This document shows, in pieces, positions 34,694 to 43,155 of a stretch of 64,000 nucleotides of DNA; within the stretch, counting starts at the first letter, position 1, and each line of letters opens with the position of its first letter. Origin of the DNA: Saccharospirillum salsuginis (GTDB taxonomy: Bacteria > Pseudomonadota > Gammaproteobacteria > Pseudomonadales > Natronospirillaceae); assembly GCF_014651855.1 (NCBI RefSeq), contig NZ_BMXR01000011.1, positions 62,001 through 126,000 on the forward strand, written 5' to 3'. The notes under the pieces were generated by a model, which worked only from the letters and a program-made list of their open reading frames with translations, had not been told where the DNA came from and ran no database searches. The translations under genes and the position numbers were made by a program.

Positions 34694-34837
34694 GCCCCGG
34701 AGGCGGGAGCAGCCCTCCCTGGGGCCGCGCGGGATGCCGCCCACTCGACCCGTCCATGGGGGCTTGACGGCAGCACCGAAGCGTCGGACCGCCCTGCTGC
34801 CCACATCCCCTGGGAGGGCTACCCCCGCCTCAGGGGC
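34694..34837 (-). repeat. Repeat family C, copy 6 (diverged interior)
   Basis: The arms 34694-34724 and 34807-34837 pair over 31 bp with about five mismatches. On the minus strand the core keeps GTCAAGCCCCCATGGACGGGT but has an enlarged first hairpin (GGGCAGCA...TGCTGCC) and lacks the usual ACGGCGACCCC. The GGA strand is antisense to the flanking genes. Confidence 0.8.
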
Positions 34838-34920
34838 TTGTTGTCGTGCCAACCTACCGGCTGTTCTCAGGCAGCCTCCCAGCTCGATTCAGACTCCGTA
34901 ACCTGAATTAGGAGACGCAG

Positions 34921-35892
34921 TTGACCCGAGAGCAATTGGAAGAACATCAGATTTGGATCTATGGCGTGGCCTTGATGCTCGGGGCGGTATTCGGACTGTG
35001 GTCGGCGGGATTGGGCGCACGTCTCGAGTGGTTGATTTCACCGGTACTCGCCATTCTGCTCTACAGCATGTTCACCCAGATTCCGTTTCTGCAGCTGCGC
35101 GCGGCTTTCGCGAATCGACGCTTCACTGCCGCCCTGCTGACCGTCAATTTCCTCATCGTCCCTTTGGTTGTCTGGTTGCTGTCACGCCTGTTGCCCCAGC
35201 AACCGCCACTCCTGCTCGGTGTCTATCTGGTACTGCTGACGCCTTGCATCGACTACGTCATCGTCTTTACGCATCTGGGGCGGGGCGACGCCCGGCTCGT
35301 ACTGGCCTCAACGCCGCTGCTGCTGTTCGTCCAGATGCTGCTGTTGCCCCTGTATCTGTGGCTCTTCATGGGTGGGGAGGCGACACAGGTGATGAGCGCG
35401 GGGCCGTTTCTGAACGCCTTTCTCACGCTCATCGTCGTACCTCTGGGCCTGGCCCTGGCCACGGAGTTCTGGGCTCGGCGTCAACGTACGGGAGCGGTCT
35501 GGCTGGAAAACACCGCCTGGCTACCCGTGCCCTTCATGGCGCTCACGCTGTTTCTGGTCGTGATCTCCCAGATCGGGCGAATCGAGGCGTTCTTTCCGGT
35601 CGTGATCCGGGCCGTACCGATTTATGTGGCTTTCCTGGTGGTCATGCCTGTCCTCTCCCGGCTGACCGCTCGGGCGTACCGACTGGATACACGGGCGGGA
35701 CGAGGGCTGGTCTTCAGCGCCGGGACGCGCAATTCACTGGTGGTACTTCCGCTGGCCCTGGCGTTGCCCGACGCCTGGGCCGTGGTGCCGGCGGTCGTCG
35801 TGACTCAAACCCTGGTCGAGCTGGTCGGCGAGTTGTTTTACATCCGTCTGGTGCCGTCCGTCCTTTATCGGGAGCCTGAAGACGCAGGCTGA
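34921..35892 (+). CDS. ACR3-like arsenic resistance / bile-acid-symporter family protein
   Basis: A 323-residue membrane protein with ten predicted segments. LLTPCIDYVIVFTHLGRGDA corresponds to the conserved cysteine region of ACR3 carriers (APCTAMVFVWSQLTRGDA in the canonical gene at 31195). A late segment, FSAGTRNSLVVLPLALALP, is also typical. It may export arsenite, antimonite or another oxyanion. The start is TTG 34921 after TTAGGAGA; an ATG start is absent nearby. It overlaps the convergent DMT gene by 28 bp. Confidence 0.75.
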   Translation: MTREQLEEHQIWIYGVALMLGAVFGLWSAGLGARLEWLISPVLAILLYSMFTQIPFLQLRAAFANRRFTAALLTVNFLIVPLVVWLLSRLLPQQPPLLLGVYLVLLTPCIDYVIVFTHLGRGDARLVLASTPLLLFVQMLLLPLYLWLFMGGEATQVMSAGPFLNAFLTLIVVPLGLALATEFWARRQRTGAVWLENTAWLPVPFMALTLFLVVISQIGRIEAFFPVVIRAVPIYVAFLVVMPVLSRLTARAYRLDTRAGRGLVFSAGTRNSLVVLPLALALPDAWAVVPAVVVTQTLVELVGELFYIRLVPSVLYREPEDAG

Positions 35893-36761
35893 GCGGCCTG
35901 TCGGCGTTTTCCCCATAACAGCAAACCGATGCCGCCCAGCAACATCAGGGTGGCGACCCCGAGTCGCGCGGTCAGGCTTTCCCCCACCAGCACAACCCCG
36001 CCCAGTGCCGCGATCAGCGGCACGCTGAGCTGGTAGACACTCGCCTGAATGCCGGTCAGGTGGGGCAGGGCGCTGTACCAGAGGATGTAGCCCAACGCCG
36101 AGGCCAGGGCGCCGCTGGAAATGGCCAGCCAGAACCCGGTCGGGGTGATCAGGATGTCGTCGATGAAAGGCAGAAACAGAAGCAAAACCAGGGGCGCGGT
36201 GCGCACGAAATTGCCGGTGGTGTCGAGCATGGGCGTGCGCGAGCCACGGCCGTTCAGGGTGTACAGGCCCCAGGCGATCCCGCTGGCCATCATCAGCACG
36301 AAGCCGGTCACCGAGGGCGTCGTCAGGCCAGGCAAAATCAGGTAAACAAAGCCGGCCAGCGCCACGCCGAAACCGATCCATTCCAGTGTTCCCATACGTT
36401 CCCCCCGAAACAGACTCAGCAGCACCATGGTCAATTGCACGGTGCCGAACAGAATCAGGGCGCCGGTGGCGGTATCGAGCTGGACGTAGGCGAAGGAAAA
36501 GGTGGCGGCATAAACGAACAGGTAGAGCGCGCCCTTGATCGAGCCGGACTTGAGCCAGGTACGGGCATTGAAGCGCCGTTCCTTCAATGACATCAGCACC
36601 AGCAGCATCAGGCCGCCCGCAATCAGGCGGGTGGCGGTGAAGGACGCCGCATCGATGCTCAGATCACCCAGAGCCAGGCGGCAGAGCACGGAATTGGCGG
36701 CGAAGGCGATCAGCGCCAGGACGGTGTAGCCGGCCAGGCGCCAGCGGGGGATGGTGGGCAT
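35865..36761 (-). CDS. EamA/DMT family permease
   Basis: A 298-residue drug/metabolite transporter with ten membrane segments in two EamA repeats (about 8-140 and 150-285). The second repeat starts at TPSVTGFVLMMASGIAWGLYTLNG (short motif: SGIAWGLYTLNG). It exports amino acids or other metabolites; substrate unknown. The 3' end overlaps the convergent ACR3-like gene. The 5' region contains a family B repeat shared with mtgA. Confidence 0.85.
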   Translation of the reverse strand: MPTIPRWRLAGYTVLALIAFAANSVLCRLALGDLSIDAASFTATRLIAGGLMLLVLMSLKERRFNARTWLKSGSIKGALYLFVYAATFSFAYVQLDTATGALILFGTVQLTMVLLSLFRGERMGTLEWIGFGVALAGFVYLILPGLTTPSVTGFVLMMASGIAWGLYTLNGRGSRTPMLDTTGNFVRTAPLVLLLFLPFIDDILITPTGFWLAISSGALASALGYILWYSALPHLTGIQASVYQLSVPLIAALGGVVLVGESLTARLGVATLMLLGGIGLLLWGKRRQAAQPASSGSR

Positions 36762-36838
36762 AGAACAAACGTCGGTCGGTGTTTGTTGGCACTATAGCGA
36801 TGTTTGCCGGTGCGGACTATGGGGTAGTGATCGCGGTT

Positions 36839-36966
36839 GTAGGGCAGAAGTGGTCCGACATCTCGGGCCCGAAGGGCGTTATCTGCCGCTGGAAAGATAC
36901 CATGCCGATGGCCAGTCCATTGCCACCTTATTAACGGCAGATAACGCTGTCGCTCTTCTGCCCTAC
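36839..36966. repeat. Repeat family B, inverted pair, copy 3
   Basis: The left arm starts GTAGGGCAGAAGTGGTCCGA and the right arm ends CGCTCTTCTGCCCTAC. The last four bases of the right arm overlap the mtgA 3' end and supply its TAG stop codon (complement of 36963-36965). Confidence 0.85.
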
Positions 36967-37652
36967 TTAATGACGGAGGCCAGGTACTGGCTGCCGCCGA
37001 GGTAGCCTATGGCATGCTCGATATCCAGCGCCCGACGATAGACATAACTCGACGGTTCACCGGCCGACATCCGCTTGGGGTTGGGCAGTACAGCGGCCAG
37101 CAAGGCCGCCTCGCGCTCGGTCAAACGATCCGGCGTCTTGCCGAAATGGTAGTCGCTGGCCTCAAAGATGCCATACACCCCCGGTCCGAATTCGACCACG
37201 TTCAGGTAGACCTCCAGAATCCGTTCCTTGCTCCAGGTCAGCTCGATCCAGAGCGTCAGCCAGGCTTCGATGCCCTTGCGAAAGAGGCTGCGACCGGGCC
37301 AGAGGTAGAGGTTCTTGGCCAGTTGTTGGGTCAGGGTGCTGGCTCCCCGGGTGCGGTCGCGGTTTTCGGCCAATGCCTGGGCGATGGCTTCGAAGTCGAA
37401 ACCGAAATGGTTGGGGAACTTCTGATCCTCGGAGGCGACCACGGCCATCGGTACAACGCCCGCCATCCGCTCCAACGGTACCCAGCGCGCGCGCAGCGGC
37501 TCGTCCCCGGCTTGTCCATCCTGCAGGATAAAGGCGGTGGTCGGCGGGTTGATCCATTGCAGTGGTGCGGTGAGCAGCAGGCTAACCAGAAAAACGGCCG
37601 CGAGCGCATAGAGCAGCCAGATCGGGCGAAAACGCAGTCGGAACGGCAACAT
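36963..37652 (-). CDS. mtgA: Monofunctional peptidoglycan glycosyltransferase
   Basis: A 229-residue GT51 enzyme with one N-terminal membrane segment (about 10-30). Motifs are ASEDQKFPNHFGFD with the catalytic glutamate, RGASTLTQQLAKNL and KERILEVYLNVVEFGPGVYG. It polymerises lipid II into glycan strands at the outer face of the inner membrane. The stop codon is provided by a family B repeat, so the last two or three residues may have changed when the repeat inserted. It follows the pit gene on the same strand after a GC-rich hairpin. Confidence 0.93.
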   Translation of the reverse strand: MLPFRLRFRPIWLLYALAAVFLVSLLLTAPLQWINPPTTAFILQDGQAGDEPLRARWVPLERMAGVVPMAVVASEDQKFPNHFGFDFEAIAQALAENRDRTRGASTLTQQLAKNLYLWPGRSLFRKGIEAWLTLWIELTWSKERILEVYLNVVEFGPGVYGIFEASDYHFGKTPDRLTEREAALLAAVLPNPKRMSAGEPSSYVYRRALDIEHAIGYLGGSQYLASVIK

Positions 37653-37698
37653 GGTCGGGGATCGGGTGATGAAGATTCAATCGGGAGGATAAAGCAAT

Positions 37699-37722
37699 GC
37701 CGGGCCCAAGAGAGGGCCCGGC
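37699..37722. terminator. GC-rich hairpin between pit and mtgA
   Basis: GCCGGGCCC-AAGAGA-GGGCCCGGC is a perfect 9-bp stem, 43 bp after the pit stop. There is no U run, so it may be a weak terminator or a 3'-end stabiliser. Confidence 0.5.
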
Positions 37723-37765
37723 GTCACAGTTCATGCTGTCTTTACGCGCTCTTTAATGCGCTCCT

Positions 37766-39031
37766 CTAGCCAAACATGCCCTTGAACATAAAAAAGAACA
37801 GGATGGACAGGATGGCACCGGCCGGCAAGGTCACGATCCAGCTGGCAAAGATGGTGCCGATGACGCGCAGGTTCAGGGCCGAAATACCACGGGCCAGACC
37901 GACGCCCAGAACGGCGCCGACCAGAGTGTGTGTCGTGGAAATCGGCAAACCGGTGCCGGAGGCCAGCACCACGGTGGTGCCGGCGGCGAGTTCGGCGGCG
38001 AAGCCCCGGCTCGGCGTCAGTTCGGTGATGCGCCGGCCGATGGTGCCCATGACCTTGTAACCGAAGGTGGCCAGGCCCACGACGATGCCGCCGCCACCCA
38101 ACAACAGCACCCAGGCCGGCATGGCGGATTTTGCGGCGATGTCGCCGTGATTGGCGACGACACTGACCACAGCGGCCAGAGGCCCGACGGCGTTGGCGAC
38201 GTCGTTGGAGCCGTGCGCGAAGGCCATGGCGCAGGCGGTGAAGATCATCAACACGGCGAACACACGTTCGACCGAGGCATACCGGAAATCGCTGTCGGCC
38301 TCAGGGTCGGGCTGGATGTTTCTCAGCATGTAGATGCCGATGCCCATGACCACGGCACCGAGCAGGGCGGATACGAACAGGCTTTCCAGAAAGGACAATT
38401 CGACGCCGACGTGCTTGAGCCCTTTAAGCAGGGTGACCATGCCGATGATGAAGCCGGTCAGGAACATGTACATCGGTACATATCGCTTGGCGTTGGTGAA
38501 GGGATCGTCGGTGTTCAGGATCAGGCGGTACACTGAGCGGAACAGGAAGAAAGCGAGCGTACCCGACAATAACGGCGACACCACCCAACTCATGACGATG
38601 GAGGTCACCTTGCCCCACTTGACGTATTCGACGCCGATGCCGACCGCCGCGAAGCCGACGATGGCGCCGACGATCGAGTGGGTGGTGGAGACCGGCCAGC
38701 CCATCAGCGAGGCGATCACCAGCCATATACCGGCCGCCAACAGGGCCGAGAGCATGCCGTAGACCAGCAGTTCCGGCGAGCCGGCCATGACATCGGCATC
38801 GATGATGCCTTTTCGGATGGTGCCGGTGACCTCGCCGCCTGCCAGGTAGGCGCCGGCGAACTCGAAGATCATGGCGATGATGATGGCTTGCTTGACGGTC
38901 AGCGCGCGCGAACCGACGGAGGTACCCATGGCGTTGGCGACGTCGTTGGCGCCAACCCCCCAGGCCATGAAGAATCCAAATACACAGGCAAGTAAGACGA
39001 ACCATTGGCCGTATTCTGCAATGACGGTCAT
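37766..39031 (-). CDS. pit: PiT family inorganic phosphate transporter
   Basis: A 421-residue membrane protein. The duplicated PiT signature appears as GANDVANAMGTSVGS near the N-terminus and GSNDVANAVGPLAAVV in the second half, with S-T-T-H loops (PVSTTHSIVGA and PISTTHTLVGA). It imports phosphate, probably as a metal-phosphate complex, by proton symport at low affinity. It is downstream of and probably co-transcribed with the DUF47/PhoU-like gene, a usual pairing. It stands 1.5 kb from the high-affinity pst operon, on the other strand. Confidence 0.93.
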   Translation of the reverse strand: MTVIAEYGQWFVLLACVFGFFMAWGVGANDVANAMGTSVGSRALTVKQAIIIAMIFEFAGAYLAGGEVTGTIRKGIIDADVMAGSPELLVYGMLSALLAAGIWLVIASLMGWPVSTTHSIVGAIVGFAAVGIGVEYVKWGKVTSIVMSWVVSPLLSGTLAFFLFRSVYRLILNTDDPFTNAKRYVPMYMFLTGFIIGMVTLLKGLKHVGVELSFLESLFVSALLGAVVMGIGIYMLRNIQPDPEADSDFRYASVERVFAVLMIFTACAMAFAHGSNDVANAVGPLAAVVSVVANHGDIAAKSAMPAWVLLLGGGGIVVGLATFGYKVMGTIGRRITELTPSRGFAAELAAGTTVVLASGTGLPISTTHTLVGAVLGVGLARGISALNLRVIGTIFASWIVTLPAGAILSILFFFMFKGMFG

Positions 39032-39087
39032 GGGGTTTTCCTCTGATCGAGTGGGCTTGGAACGACAGGCGGACCCAAACGGGCCTG

Positions 39088-39768
39088 TCAGCGGGCCAGT
39101 AGGATTTGCAACCGGGAACCGACGCGCTGGGCGACATCGGCCAGATCGCCGATTAACTCGATGATCCGATACAGGAACATGACGTCAATCGGGGGGTGGT
39201 CCTTTTCGATTGCACGCAAGGCGCGACGTGCCTGGATTTCCAGTTCGTCGGCCCGGTGCTCCTGGTCGTCCAGCGCATTGAGCAGGCGGCTGACCAGGCT
39301 GATTTCCTTGGTACCGAAGCCGGTCTCGAACAGTTCGTCCAGTTCGGCGAGGGCATCGGCGGCTTTCTTGCTGGTATCGATCGAGGACTGCAGATACTCG
39401 CGCATCAGCGGCCGGATCGATTCGGGGATGGACATTTCGCGGCCGACCATGACGCCGGCGATGTCTTTGGCGCGGTTGGCCAGGCGGTCCTGCTGGGTCA
39501 GCAGTTCCAGCAGGTCGGAGCGGGGGACAGGCATGAACAGGCTGTTCGGCAGGTGCACCCGGATGTCTTTCTTCAACTTGTCGGCTTCGCCTTCAAGCCG
39601 GGCGATCTCCAGACGGATCTTCTCGGCGGCCTCGTAGTCGCCGGTGACGGCTGTGTCGTAGAAATCCATCAATTTCTCGGCACAGGCGTGCGCTTTCTGG
39701 ATGTGTTCCTGCATGGGTTTGACCGGAGACCGGCCAAACAGAGCCATCAAGGGGCTGTTGGCTGCCAT
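39088..39768 (-). CDS. DUF47 / TIGR00153 family PhoU-like regulator of Pit
   Basis: A 226-residue all-helical cytoplasmic protein of the PhoU-like DUF47 family (E. coli YkaA type). Typical motifs are ARLEGEADKLKKDI and TQQDRLANRAKDIAG, metal-binding helices like those of PhoU. It is thought to control the Pit permease encoded 56 bp downstream. A good -10 (TATAAT on the minus strand, 39804-39809) lies 36 bp upstream; no clear -35 or Pho box is seen, so the pair may be expressed under phosphate excess. Confidence 0.88.
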   Translation of the reverse strand: MAANSPLMALFGRSPVKPMQEHIQKAHACAEKLMDFYDTAVTGDYEAAEKIRLEIARLEGEADKLKKDIRVHLPNSLFMPVPRSDLLELLTQQDRLANRAKDIAGVMVGREMSIPESIRPLMREYLQSSIDTSKKAADALAELDELFETGFGTKEISLVSRLLNALDDQEHRADELEIQARRALRAIEKDHPPIDVMFLYRIIELIGDLADVAQRVGSRLQILLAR

Positions 39769-39869
39769 GTTGCAATCCTCTGTCGCTTCGCTCGTGGCCG
39801 GGCATTATAGAGGCAGCGGTCGGTAATAAAAACGTCATATTGGACCGGATTCACGTTTTTTTTGACCGC

Positions 39870-40289
39870 TCAGTTGATGACCTCAGTGGACTCCGTTTGC
39901 GGCAGGGCCCGGATCCGCCGGTTGTCGTCGATGGCGACGTAGACGATCTCGGTCTCGGTGACCTTCTGCCGCTCCTCGTCTTCGGGCATCCGACACCAGA
40001 CTTCGATGCCGATGCGGATGGAGCTGCGCCCCATGCCGAGGATCCGGGTGTAGCAACAGATGACGGAACCGACCCGGACCGGCCGGACGAAGGACATCTC
40101 GCCGATGGCCATAGTGGTGGTGCGTCCCCGTGCGATCCGATCGGCGGCGATGCTGGCCGCCATATCCATGTGGGTCACCAGCCAGCCGCCGGAAATATCG
40201 CCGTTGGTGTTGGTGTCTTTGGGTTGGGCGACAACGCGCAATTGCAGTTCGCCCCGGGGCGTCGGGTTTTTCTCGTCCAGTCGGGTCAT
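39870..40289 (-). CDS. yciA: YciA-type acyl-CoA thioesterase
   Basis: A 139-residue hot-dog thioesterase. TNTNGDISGGWLVTHMDMAAS and FVRPVRVGSVICCY are the family signatures, with the aspartate of NGDI as catalytic residue. It hydrolyses acyl-CoAs, perhaps to supply free fatty acids or recycle CoA. The minus-strand -10 TATAAT (40357-40362) is preceded by a GC palindrome CCGGCCCGGGCCGG (40363-40376) in the spacer. The gene is alone, between the Pit unit and the divergent pst operon. Confidence 0.85.
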   Translation of the reverse strand: MTRLDEKNPTPRGELQLRVVAQPKDTNTNGDISGGWLVTHMDMAASIAADRIARGRTTTMAIGEMSFVRPVRVGSVICCYTRILGMGRSSIRIGIEVWCRMPEDEERQKVTETEIVYVAIDDNRRIRALPQTESTEVIN

Positions 40290-40433
40290 CGGTCAATGCA
40301 GCCAGGTTGTTGGTCTTGTCGGCGGGTCCCGGTCGGATAGCGACGGGACAAGGCGCATTATACCGGCCCGGGCCGGGATTGAATACGGGCCTAAAGGCTG
40401 ACCATTCATCGACTTTCGGCTACTTTATGACGG

Positions 40434-40489
40434 TTGTCACATTGCTGTCACATTCGAGTCATACAGTTGTCACACGTCGAACCTAGCAT
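40434..40489 (+). promoter_or_regulatory. Two tandem Pho boxes and -10 of pstS
   Basis: Four 7-bp PhoB half-sites at an exact 11-bp period: TTGTCAC (40434), CTGTCAC (40445), GAGTCAT (40456) and TTGTCAC (40467). The -10 TAGCAT (40484-40489) starts 10 bp after the last half-site, the spacing of PhoB-activated promoters in which the Pho box replaces the -35. Confidence 0.9.
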
Positions 40490-40585
40490 GCGAGGCGAGC
40501 TTAAGGTCATTGAGCCAATCCGGTCGCAGTACCTGCCGGCTCAAAGGCACTCACTTCGCAAACCAAACAGCTGGAGGTTTAACCA

Positions 40586-41623
40586 GTGTACAAGAAGATG
40601 ATTGGCACCGTTGTGGCCGCTGCCGCAACCCTGGCCGCCGTACAAGCCGAAGCCCGCGATCAGATCAGCATCGTCGGCTCGTCCACCGTATTCCCGTTCG
40701 CCACCGTTGTCGCCGAGCGTTTCGGTCAAACCACGTCCTACCCGACGCCGACCATCGAGTCGACCGGTTCCGGCGGTGGTCTGAAACTGTTCTGTGAAGG
40801 TGTCGGCGAGTCCACTCCGGACATCACCAATGCTTCACGTCGCATCAAGAGCTCCGAAGTCGAGCTTTGCGCCAGCAACGGCGTTGAAGACATCGTTGAA
40901 GTACTGATCGGTTACGACGGCATCGCCGTCGCCAACAGCGTCAACGGACCGGAAATGGAAGTGAGCAAGGGCGAGTTGTTTCTGGCCCTGGCCGAGACCG
41001 TGCCGAACCCGAACGGTTCCGGCCTGGTCGAGAACCCCTACGAGCAGTGGAGCGACATCCGCAGCGACCTGCCGAACACGGCCATCCGTGTGTTCGGCCC
41101 GCCGCCGACCTCCGGTACCCGTGACGCCTTCGTCGAGCTGGTTATGGAAGAAGGCTGCGCCGAATTCGACGCCATCGCTTCCCTGGAAGACAGCGACGAA
41201 GACAAGTTCGAAGAAGTCTGTGCCACCATGCGCGAAGACGGCGCCTTTGTTGAAGCCGGCGAGAATGACACCCTGATCATCTCCCGTCTGGACAACGATA
41301 CCTCCGCTCTGGGCATCTTCGGCTTCTCTTTCCTGGATCAGAACTCCGATAAAGTGAAGAGCATCTCCGTAGACGGCGCCAAGGCGACCTTCGACAATAT
41401 CGCCGACGGTTCCTACGCGGTGTCTCGCCCGCTGTTCTTCTACGTGAAGACCGCACACGTTGGCGTGATTCCGGGCATCGAAGAGTATCTGGCCGAGTTC
41501 ACCAGCCGCCGTGCGGTAGGCCCGAACGGCTACCTGATCGACCGTGGCCTGATCCCGCTGTCCAATGCCGAGTACGCTCGCATGAAGGACGCCGTGGACA
41601 ACCTGAAGCCGCTGAAAATGTAA
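40586..41623 (+). CDS. pstS: Phosphate-binding protein of the Pst ABC transporter
   Basis: A 345-residue periplasmic protein, signal peptide about 1-23 (ending QAEA). IVGSSTVFPFATVVAERF and STGSGGGLKLFCEG contact phosphate, as does TSGTRDAF. It captures phosphate at high affinity for PstC/PstA. The start is GTG 40586 after CTGGAGG at eight bases. Two Pho boxes drive it, and two hairpins follow the stop, which should leave pstS mRNA in excess over the downstream genes. Confidence 0.95.
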   Translation: MYKKMIGTVVAAAATLAAVQAEARDQISIVGSSTVFPFATVVAERFGQTTSYPTPTIESTGSGGGLKLFCEGVGESTPDITNASRRIKSSEVELCASNGVEDIVEVLIGYDGIAVANSVNGPEMEVSKGELFLALAETVPNPNGSGLVENPYEQWSDIRSDLPNTAIRVFGPPPTSGTRDAFVELVMEEGCAEFDAIASLEDSDEDKFEEVCATMREDGAFVEAGENDTLIISRLDNDTSALGIFGFSFLDQNSDKVKSISVDGAKATFDNIADGSYAVSRPLFFYVKTAHVGVIPGIEEYLAEFTSRRAVGPNGYLIDRGLIPLSNAEYARMKDAVDNLKPLKM

Positions 41624-41626
41624 TAC

Positions 41627-41676
41627 CGTATCCTCGGGATACGACTGGGAGAGTCCGGCCTGCCGGCTCTCCCTTT
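41627..41676 (+). terminator. Hairpin pair between pstS and pstC
   Basis: CGTATCC-TCG-GGATACG (41627-41643) is followed by GGGAGAG(TCCGG)...CTCTCCC (41647-41673) and TTT. The short U run suggests partial termination or mRNA 3'-end protection, which would raise pstS over pstCAB. Confidence 0.7.
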
Positions 41677-41766
41677 GTCATTTATAAAGAGTGGCTATGC
41701 CAGTCGCTGTTCCAATCGGGCGGGCGACTGACATAGATGTTCTTGAACCGAGACTGGAGTGTGTTG

Positions 41767-43155
41767 ATGCAAACATCGACTCTGATGCTGGTGGTCCTCG
41801 CCCTGGTGGCACTGGCCTATGTGATGGGGCGCAAGCGTTCCGTCCAGTTGGCCCAGCCCCTGGGGGGGATCAAAAACCTGCATTCCCTGCCCAACTACTA
41901 CGGCCTGATGGCGGCGGTCTGGACGGCGCTGCCGGCTCTGGTGCTGCTGTTGCTCTGGGTGGGCCTGGAGAACACGGTGATCACCAATGCGGTGATCGCC
42001 TCCCTGCCGGATCGACTGGCGGAGCAAAGCGAGGGCCAGTTGAGCCTGACGTTGAGCAAGGTCCGGAACATCGCCAACGGCGTGATGTTGGGCGACGCCG
42101 ACCCCGCTCTGGCCCAGGCCGCGGAGGTGTTGACCCGATTGCAGGCCAGCAGTCAGGCCGGCAAGATCGGCTTGACCCTGGCGCTGGCCGTGTTGGGCGT
42201 GGTCGTCGGCTGGGTGTTGACCAAGCCAAAGATGCGGGCGCGCCCACAATTCGAGCGTGTGCTGAAAGGGGCACTGCTGCTGTGTTCGATGATCGCCATT
42301 TTCACCACCCTGGGCATCATCCTCTCGGTCCTGTTCGAAAGCATCCGGTTCTTCCAGGCCATTCCGATTACCGAATTCATCTTTGGCACCCAATGGAGCC
42401 CGCAGATTGCCATCCGCGCCGATCAGGTCGGGTCGTCGGGCGCGTTCGGTGCCATTCCGTTGTTTGTCGGCACCCTCCTGATCGCCACCATCGCTCTGTT
42501 GGTGGCTGTTCCGATCGGCCTGATGTCGGCGATCTACCTGTCCGAATACGCCACCCACAAGGTGCGTAACGTGATCAAGCCGTTGCTGGAAGTGCTCGCC
42601 GGTATTCCGACCGTGGTGTACGGCTTCTTCGCGGCGCTGACCATGGGACCCTTTATCCGGGATGTGTTCGAAGGCATCGGCTTCTCCGGTGTCTCCGCCG
42701 AATCCGCACTGGCCGCCGGTCTGGTTATGGGCATCATGATCATTCCGTTCGTCTCCTCACTGTCGGACGACGTCATCAACGCTGTGCCGAACAGTCTGCG
42801 CGATGGCTCCTACGGCCTCGGCGCCACCAAGAGCGAAACCATTCGCCAGGTCGTGTTCCCGGCGGCCCTGCCCGGCATCATGGGCGGCATTCTATTGGCC
42901 GCCTCGCGCGCCATCGGCGAGACCATGATCGTGGTCATGGCGGCCGGGCTGGCGGCGAACCTGACCGCCAACCCCCTGGAAGCGGTCACTACCGTCACCG
43001 TTCAGATCGCGACGCTGTTGGTCGGCGACCAGGAATTCAACAGCCCGAAGACTTTGGCCGCCTTCGCTCTGGGTCTGATGCTGTTTTTCACCACTTTGAT
43101 GCTGAACATCGTCGCGTTGGCGATCGTGAAGAGGTTCCGTGAGCAATATGACTGA
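41767..43155 (+). CDS. pstC: Phosphate ABC transporter permease PstC (long form)
   Basis: A 462-residue inner-membrane permease, against about 320 in E. coli. The N-terminal 200 residues add two extra membrane segments and a loop; the C-terminal half holds the binding-protein-dependent transport domain with SYGLGATKSETIRQVVFPAALPGI (EAA loop; short motif: GATKSETIRQVVFPAALPGI). The long form is usual in marine and pseudomonad-type Pst systems. The ATG at 41767 follows GGAG at seven bases; an ATG at 41737 is less likely. pstA overlaps its 3' end. Confidence 0.93.
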   Translation: MQTSTLMLVVLALVALAYVMGRKRSVQLAQPLGGIKNLHSLPNYYGLMAAVWTALPALVLLLLWVGLENTVITNAVIASLPDRLAEQSEGQLSLTLSKVRNIANGVMLGDADPALAQAAEVLTRLQASSQAGKIGLTLALAVLGVVVGWVLTKPKMRARPQFERVLKGALLLCSMIAIFTTLGIILSVLFESIRFFQAIPITEFIFGTQWSPQIAIRADQVGSSGAFGAIPLFVGTLLIATIALLVAVPIGLMSAIYLSEYATHKVRNVIKPLLEVLAGIPTVVYGFFAALTMGPFIRDVFEGIGFSGVSAESALAAGLVMGIMIIPFVSSLSDDVINAVPNSLRDGSYGLGATKSETIRQVVFPAALPGIMGGILLAASRAIGETMIVVMAAGLAANLTANPLEAVTTVTVQIATLLVGDQEFNSPKTLAAFALGLMLFFTTLMLNIVALAIVKRFREQYD

